64,000 nucleotides of DNA, from positions 30,911,602 to 30,975,601 of the forward strand of contig JAHLJT010004567.1 in the NCBI GenBank assembly GCA_031308135.1, read 5' to 3'. Below, piece by piece: positions 56,410 to 64,000 of the stretch. Source of the DNA: Acheta domesticus (taxonomy: Eukaryota > Arthropoda > Insecta > Orthoptera > Gryllidae). Positions within the stretch are counted from its first letter, which is position 1. The number at the start of each line of letters is the position of its first letter. Below the pieces are notes generated by a model, which saw only the letters and a list, made by a program, of their open reading frames with translations, did not search any database and was not told the DNA's origin. The position numbers and the translations under genes are program-made.

Positions 56410-57239
56410 TTTAGGACGTTCGCATCTACTAAATAATGGTGGCTTGTTTGACCGTATTTTGGTGATTTGGTGACCGTAACAGCTTACATTGAGTGAAACT
56501 GGGGCTAAGAATAAGAAGGCTATAACCGTGAAAATGCTCAACTGAGGATCGCTCTAACAAACCTTTAGGACACAAGTAGCGTGAGGAGAAATCATAAGAT
56601 GAGTGTTTTTGGACGAACTATAATTCCTAAGCTACTAATCATTTTAGTGTTTCCATATTTTTGTCCATGTGTATATTTCTCTTCAATGTGGTGTTTTGAC
56701 ATTCGTCCTCATCTTCCATTCTATTTTCTGTTTCTTTCAGAACCATTCTTTTTCATGACTGATATTTGATGTATTACTTATTATTTTTTAGTACCAGACT
56801 TTTTTATAGTTAATATTGTGTCTAATCTTTTAGTTAAAGTCATTTTTTTATATATCTTTTGCTTATTTTTGTACTCTTTTGCTTACTTCAGGACTTGCCA
56901 TAATGCCCAATATAGTTTGAATATATATTTTATTACGTAAGTAGTTATTTTTTGTAATATTTGTGCGCGAAATAAAATAATAATAATAAAATAAAATAAA
57001 ATAAATGCTTGTATTAATTCACCATTTTATAACAAATACGTACTGTCATAACATCAGTCTTGCGTTACTCATTCATTTCGAATAAATATTTGAGAACGCA
57101 CTGCAAAATTACTGTAAATGGGGAAATGTATCGCCATTGATTACATTCTGTGTCGATCTTTTATTGCCCTGAACTGCGTGGGCAGTCGCAGGTACTAGGG
57201 GAGGAAACGTTTTCAGGGGCTGCGAGCGAACTCCGCTTC
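56410..57239. other. AT-rich stretch with A/T simple repeat
   Basis: An AATAA/AAAAT simple repeat lies at 56970-57005. 56570-56770 gives an aromatic-rich 62-codon frame with no domain. Nothing else seen. Confidence 0.4.
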
Positions 57240-57660
57240 TGCCTTGTCTCCCTCCCTCCCTCATGGCCCGCACCCTCGTCCTCCGCGTCACCCGCTCCGT
57301 CGCCGTCGCGTGACCCGCCCACTCGCCCCCCACTCCCCCTCCCACTCGCCCGTTTCCTCGCTGGTCTTCATGCCCATCCCCACTGCAGTCCCATCGCGTA
57401 TCCCTTCGCCCAACTATTGCGCGCCCAGCCCCGCCCTCTCAGCTCCACCCCTCGCCCGTTGTGCCTCCCAGCGGCTCTGCCGCCGGCCGGCGCCAGCAGG
57501 GCAGTGTTTGCGCTCGGCGCCTCGGCTAATTGGGAGCGGGATTGGGCGGCTTCTGCGGCGCTCGGAGCCTGTCACGCCGCGCCCACGCGGCTGCTCCGCG
57601 CCCCAGGCGACGCAAGGCCTTCGGGGACCCCCTCTGGCCTGGACATTGTTCTCTTCACGG
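57240..57660. other. CpG-rich patch
   Basis: GC-rich DNA starting with CCCTCCCTCCCTCATGG and containing CGCCGGCCGGCGCC. Overlapping frames up to 183 codons; none recognisable. Confidence 0.4.
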
Positions 57661-58289
57661 TTGCTAATTATTCTCGTATAAAAAGCTGTTCCTTGGAGTA
57701 GAATTTTAGAAACGTTTAATGTAAATATCTCAGTAGTTCTCCCAAATCTAGTAAACAAAGGATCTAAACAAAATGTTGCAGACAAATGTATTCGGAATAT
57801 ATCAAATTCGATTAAACAGGGATGAACACTTATATTATTGAAATATTATTAATAAAAGTAGTAAACTATTAACTTTTTATCGTTGCTCTTGTGAATATGT
57901 GTGTATGTGAATGTATACTGACGTGTATGTATGTAATGTATGTATGTACGTACGTATGTATGTATATATTCCTGTCTGCACATCTATTGCACCGATGTGG
58001 CAGTCAGCCAATTTTGGTCGTGCCAATCTACATTTGACTAAGCGAAATTCAAGAGCCTATTTTTTCTGTTTGGTTTAGACTAGAGGAGAGAAGTCAGGCC
58101 GCATCGGAACGTCGCTCATCAAGAATCTTAACCACACTCCAGCACTTTACAAGGAAAATGAGAGGAATGAAGAGAAGTATTTGGGTTCGTGCATGTTGTG
58201 CTGGGCGGGCACAGCTAGACAGCATACAGTTAGACACCTATATCGTGCGCAAGATCAATTAATTGCGCATGCGTTCTTGGAATCAAAAC
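57661..58289. repeat. AT-rich stretch with (TATG/TACG)n
   Basis: 57920-57968 is an imperfect GTATGTAT/GTACGTAC tetranucleotide run. The rest is unremarkable. Confidence 0.6.
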
Positions 58290-58495
58290 TCCAAGCCACA
58301 GTGTCACTCGGATCGGTCAGGAATTGAAAGAAGAGCGTTGAAAAGTGATTCAAGGTGGTTTCTAGTTAGGAGCGACCCTCGTTGCCACAACACAAAACGG
58401 AATCCATTCCTAGGCGGGATTCAAACTCCCCCTCCCTTCGACCTGTCAACTGGAAGCCACTCCGATCGATCTACCTAGGTCGGCTTCGTTTCTGA
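58290..58495 (-). mobile_element. Second tRNA-like SINE head, minus strand
   Basis: On the minus strand CGACCTAGGTAGATCGATCG, GGAGTGGCTTCCAG and GAGTTTGAATCCCGCCTAGG resemble a tRNA with B box GTTTGAATCCC at the right place from a diverged A-box region. It differs from the main SINE family and has no intact cloverleaf that I can draw, so a SINE or tRNA pseudogene is more likely than a functional tRNA. Confidence 0.45.
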
Positions 58496-58698
58496 GACAG
58501 CGTGTGTAAATATTGAAAGAGTATTATGGTTCTTTCTAATAACAGTTACTTGACAGAAATGGGTGATTTGTTTAAGATTTTTCTTCGAAAGAGCTAATGA
58601 CTAACCGCTCGTGATGATCACAATGAGATTGAAAAAGCTTTACACTCCAGTAATAACTCACTAATACGCCGGTGTATCTCAGCAAATACTTTCTTATA

Positions 58699-58861
58699 AA
58701 ACGATTTCTGTAACTTTGCCCCTGACAGGAATCAGCTGTTTCGCTGTCACCCAATCGGGAGTTTATATTTCGCTACAGTGACGTCACTATGGTGACATTT
58801 TAGTTCCCGATTGGATGAAACAACTCATTCCTGTTCAGGGGCAAAGTTACGAAAATCGCAC
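58699..58861. mobile_element. TA-flanked palindromic MITE (163 bp)
   Basis: TA at 58697-58698 and 58862-58863. Outer ends: AACGATTTCTGTAACTTTGC left and GTGCGATTTTCGTAACTTTG as reverse complement of the right, both followed by CCCCTGA-CAGGAAT. The inner arms contain CAGCTGTTTCGCTGTCACCC and CCAATCGGGA. The outermost words match the ends of 10619-10856; the inner part matches 27821-27927. No coding capacity. Confidence 0.8.
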
Positions 58862-58863
58862 TA

Positions 58864-59584
58864 TACATGTTTAATTCCTTCACATATTTCATTACCAATA
58901 TCGTCAGCACCAATGGTAAATCGAGGCTGTGTTTGCATTGCTTTGCCCTTAGATAAAGGAGAATATTGTGCCCGTCAACAAGCGCTTCAGCTTCAGATTC
59001 CGTCCCGATGAGAAATGACTCTGTGAGAGCGTCAGCACAATTTTGGAGCGCAGAAGCGATACCTCAGGAATTCGCCGGGCACTTGGCGCGGGAATATCGC
59101 CCACCATCCTCGCTTACGTAGCGCGAATCCGGCGCTTCAACAACTCGCGAGTTTGTTTGGACTGTGTCCGTTACTCTTGTGGTAAATCAAACAGTGCTTC
59201 TAATAATATCTGGAATAAACTACATGCGATCATACCGAAATTAATGCGCGTTAGTTCGCTGTTACGCGGTGCGTTGTAATAATGTGAAATTTGTTCAACC
59301 AAGTATCAGAACAGTAATGGTTGGTAATTTTTTTCTGAAAGACATTAATGTGATTGGTGAACGCTTAGCATGTCATACAAATATATTTAGATGTGAAATT
59401 TTAGTACTGTATATGATCATTCTTCTGCAACACTGCCTGAAATAAAGAAGATTGGTTTTTCAGAGTAATTTTGAAGAGTTGGAGCTGATGTTTATTTCAT
59501 TTATAAGGTCGACGACTTCTTGATGGTCAATAATATGCTGCTTCTGTACCTCTTTAACACTTATGGGTGATAAACCTTTTTGAG
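58864..59584. other. Stretch without a recognised gene
   Basis: A 78-codon frame at 59043-59279 (+) in locally GC-richer DNA has no family signature. Confidence 0.35.
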
Positions 59585-59859
59585 CTACTATCTTGGGCAC
59601 TCCTACCGGCTGAGGAGACTCAGGTCATCAAATGATGTCACTGCCTCAGACCGGGAGATCCCAAGGTTCGAGTATCGACAGTGACAGACTTTTCGACACT
59701 GGATAGATAGCGAGGTCGTAGACAGACCCTGCATCGAGGAGAAGACTTGCGGCAGGCTTATCTGATCCGTAGTTCTCCGTGGTTACACCGATCAACGCGA
59801 GGCAAATGCCAAAGCACACCCCTTACGAATGGCCCACCGACGAATACACTACCACACAT
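59585..59859 (+). mobile_element. SINE copy G, left part (split by a non-LTR element)
   Basis: Head with A-box-like CGGCTGAGGAGACTC and B-box GGTTCGAGTA (59664), then GTGGTTACACCGATCAACGC and GGCAAATGCC (59801-59810), CACACCCCTTACGAATGGCC and CACTACCACACAT. The family sequence stops at 59859, where the element's AATAAT tail begins, and resumes at 61618. Confidence 0.8.
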
Positions 59860-61617
59860 AATAATAAATAATAATAAAATTGCCTTTATTAGTGGCGAGG
59901 CTCAGGCCATTTGGCCTGCTCTTCCGCCTAACCACATTAAATAAATACATTATTTCATAAACTAAGAAGAAGATCTAGGGGGGCAAGATACTTTTACTTC
60001 TGGGAGAGAAAACTAGGGACCATCCCGGCATACGCCTTAAGCGATTGAGTAAACCCAGAAAGCCTCAATCAGGATGGCGGCTGAAGGCCGAGGACATTGA
60101 CAAAAATAGTAAATCTAAATTTACTTAATACATTAATTAGAAAAATAATAAATTACAATATAAATTAATTAGAAGAAAAATAATCAATGGTAATACAAAA
60201 AAGGCAAAAATAAGAAACAAAACTTATACAATAAGAATAAATATTGTGAAATGTTAAGTAGTGACACAATATCTGCAACAATATGGTAACATAATATTGA
60301 TACATACAACTGATAATTATAAGAATAAAGATTAGAATATTTTCAATTTCTATATTAGTTACAATCAAATAAAAGTTATTTTATAAGATGTCCAGCGAAA
60401 AGAAAATTTAAAGTTTACAGATATCACAGACAAAAGAAATTTAATTTTAAGATAAATAGATAGTAGCAGATAAACATTCTACACTTTATGATGATTTATA
60501 ATAAAAATAACCGTCGATTTCTTGGGAATGAGAGTTCAGTTAAGTTTAAAAACCGTTGAGTACAAATTAAATTATAAATCTTGTTTTTGAAGGAGGTCTT
60601 TAAAGGCTTAATGATTTCCCGGAAATCAATATAAATTTTAGTTTAGATGCTAAACAATTACTTATCTTGTGTGTACCTATTCAATATGGTTAGTTATTAA
60701 TATTATTTTGATTCTTTGTCATTTACTTTATCATGTTTTCCAAGAAAAGCGGACTTGAGCACTCTTTAGCAAGAAATCGACAAAAATATAAAAGAGACAG
60801 TAAAAATGAAATTAATTACTAATACAACTAGGTAAAAATATTTTTCATCAATTATTTGAAATAATGTTACACTACCATAAGTACGTAGTAAGTTTGAGTT
60901 TTGTAAATTGTATGGCAAAAATATTAGAGGCGAAGCTTACATGCCTTGGAAAATAATAGAGCTTTTAATAGCTTCTTACAAGAATTGACAGAAGGACTGT
61001 GTTTAATGTTCTTTGGAAGACTGTTCCAAGCTCTCGTTACGCCTACGGTAAATGACTTGTTATAATAATTAGAATTATGTTTTGGTATTTGTAATAATAA
61101 TGATTTATCGAGTCTAGCGGATATAATAGGTCTGAACCGACTTGTTATATGCGGTAGATGTTTTGTTTTTAGTAATTTGAATAGAAGAGATAGACAATGA
61201 AGCATCCGCCTGTCGCTTAGCCGCAATATTTGATTACATTCAAACATGTTCGATATGTGATCGTATTTTTTTAGATTGTAAATAAAACGAATACATGCAT
61301 TTTGAGCTCTTTGTAACCGTGTGGCATGTGCTAAGTTTAAATCGTTATACACAACGTCGCAATAGTCGAAGTGCGGAAAGACGAGGGATTCTATTGCAAT
61401 TTTTTAATATTGACCGGTAAAAACTTTCCAACAATCCTAAGAGAACCAATTCGTGAATAGACTAACTTTGTAACTTTATTTACATGAGAATCCCAGTTGA
61501 GGTTATTGTTAGAATTACTTCTAAGTTTTTGACTTCGGAACAATATGGTACAATGATTTTATCTAGAATAACATTTTCTATACGAAGATTATCAACTCGT
61601 GATTGAACTTTTTTTGA
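59860..61617 (-). mobile_element. 5'-truncated non-LTR retrotransposon inserted in a SINE, ~1.76 kb
   Basis: In minus orientation the element starts within the RT domain (about 61600), runs through the RT C-terminus to 60924, then about 1.06 kb of AT-rich 3' UTR, and ends in a region with CTCGCCACTAATAAAGGCAA and an (AATAAT)-type tail at 59860-59878. The SINE word ACACAT occurs at both borders (59854-59859, 61618-61623), a plausible 6-bp target-site duplication. Simple-repeat tail, 5' truncation and target duplication together are the mark of target-primed reverse transcription. Confidence 0.85.
60924..61600 (-). pseudogene. Non-LTR reverse transcriptase, late RT and C-terminal part, frameshifted
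   Basis: Reading down the minus strand: IVPYCSEVKNLEVILT, corresponding to the 'Y---VKNLGV-LD' block; after a frameshift WDSHVNKVTKLVYSRIGSLR and KFLPVNIKKLQ; after a second shift FPHFDYCDVVYNDL (the thumb 'P--DYCD-VY' motif), then LQRAQNACIRFIYNL, FTVGVTRAWNSLPKNI and a stop before 60924. The order and motifs are those of jockey-related insect elements. The catalytic YADD box lies upstream of the truncation and is absent. Two frameshifts in under 700 bp mark it as inactive. Confidence 0.85.
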
Positions 61618-61830
61618 ACACATGTCAGGGAGCTTAGAGCTTGTCCCGTCTGGGACGGTTCCCCGCCAGTGGGAAATAACTGAATGGGGCAAACCCCGCT
61701 AGCAGACGTGTAGGTCGGCGCTGGATGTGATCATCCAGCAGGGGAAGAACACTGCCTTCTCCCGTGATACAACATGCACTACTTTTATGGGACTAAAGAC
61801 CATAGCGGTTGACACGCCCGGAAATACGAA
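61618..61830 (+). mobile_element. SINE copy G, right part
   Basis: Continues copy G: GGAGCTTAGAGCTTGTCCCG, TCTGGGACGGTTCCCCGCC, GCAGACGTGTAGGTCGGCGC, GGATGTGATCATCCAGCAGG, CAACATGCACTACTTTTATG and ACCATAGCGGTTGACACGCC. With 59585-59859 it makes a SINE of about 490 bp close to copy D in structure. Confidence 0.8.
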
Positions 61831-64000
61831 ATAATCAGCCAATCCTGGACGCTTCCGGTGTTGGCACAACATTTTCTTCAAAACGACTTAACTTTTTCAG
61901 AGAAAATTTTCATATAGGGCAAGGTGCTCTTCGGTTTCACAATTAGAAAACCAAAAATTTTTTAACAAATTTAAAAAACGTAGTTTGAGCTGCGGTAGAT
62001 GGCAGCTGGTAAGAGGATGAGGTAAGACCGAAAAGCTAGGATAGACCAAAGAAATTAGAAAACTAACTCGTACGAGAAAGTCTGTGCCATTCTGTTACAC
62101 CACTAGTTTTTAATTTTGTATCTTACTAAAAAATAGAATGAAATCAAATCAGATTTTACACAGGACGATAATGATACGTTATCGCCTTGTTTAATAAATT
62201 GCTGTCATTCGAAGCCGTGCATTACGCGAGAGTGACGGGTGGCGCGTGTGCGCTTGCCTTCCTCAACAGTGTTCGTCGTTGTAGTGGTTCGCGGGTTACA
62301 AATGACATATGGGCCGGCGCGAACGCCGATCGTGCGCATTACGCTCGCACGTGAGCGCCGGTCGTGAGTGGGAGGCGTGACCAGTCCCTCACGAGCGCAC
62401 ACCGCCCCTCCCCGCCCTTACACCCCCTTCCTCCCAGCCCCGACCTGCTCCACCGGAAAGGAAGGCGGGAAGCGGGCGGCAGGAGGCGCCGCCTCATATT
62501 CTTCGTTTCAAGAGGGGGAAATGTTTTTGTCAAATCTCGTTTATCTAACTCGAGGCCTAAACTCAGGTTGCGGTTCCATGAGTAGAAAGGGGTGTTTTAG
62601 AACGCATCACCTGCGTCAGAAGCGTTGCTAGTGTAAAGGTCATTTCCCATTCGGTTCATAGATTAATGTAAGAATAGTTTATTTAGTATTAGTATATTAC
62701 GCAACTAGTTTTTAATGATAAGCTTTGTTACATGAGTACAATATTGAAAACGGGTGACGTTAGGAGCGAGTTTTCAAATTTCTACTAATACAATAAACAA
62801 AGATTATGAACGAGTTTCAAACTATTTTTTGTATATCAGCATTATAAATTTATAAGAGAACGAAGTTTCAGTTTTGGAAACAACTGTATTTCGACGTTAC
62901 GGGTATATGACATTGTGCGAAAAAACGGTGGTCGGTGGTTCGGTTTACCGCTATCCCTCCCCCCCCCCCCCACACACACACACACGATTCCCTCGCTGCT
63001 GTATGCTGAATGTGTGATGACGCAATTATTCGTGCCGTAAATGGCAAAAACGTCATAATCTGTGCCATAAGATGCCATATAATGAACGATTTCTTGTAAC
63101 AAAAAAAGGTCGTTTATAATGTTGGAAAACAAAAATCTTTTGATATATGTTTCGCTCCTTATCGGTTATTGATAAAGTCTTGTACTATAGCTTTTTACAT
63201 TTCCATGTCGACGACTATAATTATTGACTGTGAAATATTCTTGCATATAGCTTTCATTATCACAAATTGCGTTTACATAATAATGCTCCGCGGTCTGCAC
63301 CTCATCTGTGACCATGTATTTATACTAATGAAACACGGTCATTCTACCAATTGAAAACTTAGCAGATGGAAACTCCATGATGGAAATGGTGGTTTCGACA
63401 ACACAGCATTTGCTAGTGACGGTAAACGTATGTGCGAATCGCGGGCACATTAATTGAGTTTGCTTACCTAGTGTGACTCCTCACTTTGAATTGCGTCCAG
63501 GGTGCATATCTTGTTATCTCGATTAAATACGCTTGCGGGAATGTATTCTGTCTAAACGTGTGCCATGACCACTGATCTATATTGACAATTTAGCCTGTAA
63601 ATTGTAGTTATCGGTTCTAATATAGTATTATAATATAGGTTAGTGGATATAAAGGTATTCATAACATGTTGCTTTAGGATAAAGTGAGCCTTAGACATGA
63701 AATTTCAATTCGAATTTAATTCTTCCGTTTGAAATGCAGTACCAGACGTCCAATGTGAAGAGTCTCTTTTCGCAGCTTTGACTCCATTCTTCCAATATTA
63801 AGCTGTGTTTACGGGACAAAATATCTGCAATACGAGAATGCGTTGTACTTCGGCCCGGGCCATTAAAATTCAATATCCTCGAGAATGCTTCATACTACAT
63901 GAGAGATGCGTGTGTCCACCTTCCTTCAACTGTTCGAGGAGAGGCGTTAAGTCTATCTGCCCTGCGGGATGGATAGCTATCAATTTGCTATTTTGAATTT
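61831..64000. other. Stretch without a recognised gene to the window end
   Basis: 62370-62500 is a small GC-rich patch. 62959-62985 is a C-run merging into (CA)n. Frames of 73-96 codons at 62364-63132 overlap on both strands and are unrecognisable. No transposon ends seen. Confidence 0.35.

Overview
This is a eukaryotic, almost certainly arthropod, stretch of DNA with no bacterial features (no operons, ribosome-binding sites, rRNA or CRISPR array). Three truncated reverse-transcriptase remnants of insect-type non-LTR retrotransposons, a Tc1-like transposase N-terminus, several TA-, TTAA- and 8-bp-flanked MITEs and a tRNA-headed SINE family point to an insect. The SINE carries a GGCGAATGCC core that I associate with repeats of polyneopteran insects (cockroach/termite/stick-insect/locust group); that placement is an inference, not a demonstrated identity. 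The background is AT-rich and is broken by at least fourteen GC/CpG-rich patches, most carrying CCG, CCA, GGTGGC, CCCG or GGCGT repeats.

I found no host protein-coding gene that I can support. The longest open frames (600, 394, 301, 236, 203 and 195 codons) lie in GC-rich tandem repeats or CpG-rich low-complexity DNA and are open only because stop codons are rare there. The window reads best as intergenic DNA or the inside of one very long intron. One direct hint of the latter is a polypyrimidine-CAG immediately followed by GTAAGT at 11470/11471, the arrangement of a recursive ('ratchet') splice site on the + strand.

Layout. 0-7 kb: a TIR element, a CpG-rich (CCCG)n patch, two minus-strand SINE copies and a non-LTR RT tail. 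7-11.5 kb: a TTAA-flanked MITE, CpG-rich and minisatellite DNA, a TA-flanked MITE and the candidate ratchet site. 12.8-16.4 kb: a decayed ~280-bp repeat and a striking 80-bp G-rich minisatellite. 17685-18684: a 1000-N assembly gap. 22-28.7 kb: a CpG-rich patch with a G-quadruplex motif, a SINE split by a ~713-bp TIR element, a MITE bounded by 73-bp direct repeats, a palindromic MITE and the most complete SINE. 30-35.2 kb: GGTGGC and GGCGC/GGCGT repeats, then a foldback-like repeat with a MITE nested in it and another SINE. 37-48.6 kb: a CCG island, a second RT remnant, a TA-flanked MITE, a hAT-like MITE with an 8-bp duplication and a SINE. 49-58 kb: five GC-rich low-complexity islands, a Tc1-like fragment and a possible RT scrap. 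58-62 kb: a MITE sharing parts with two others, and a SINE split by a 1.76-kb non-LTR element bounded by a 6-bp target duplication.

No genes here work together as a pathway. What can be reconstructed is an order of insertion events: SINEs first, then a DNA element and a non-LTR element into two of them, and a MITE into an older foldback repeat. I did not find a convincing new biological system.
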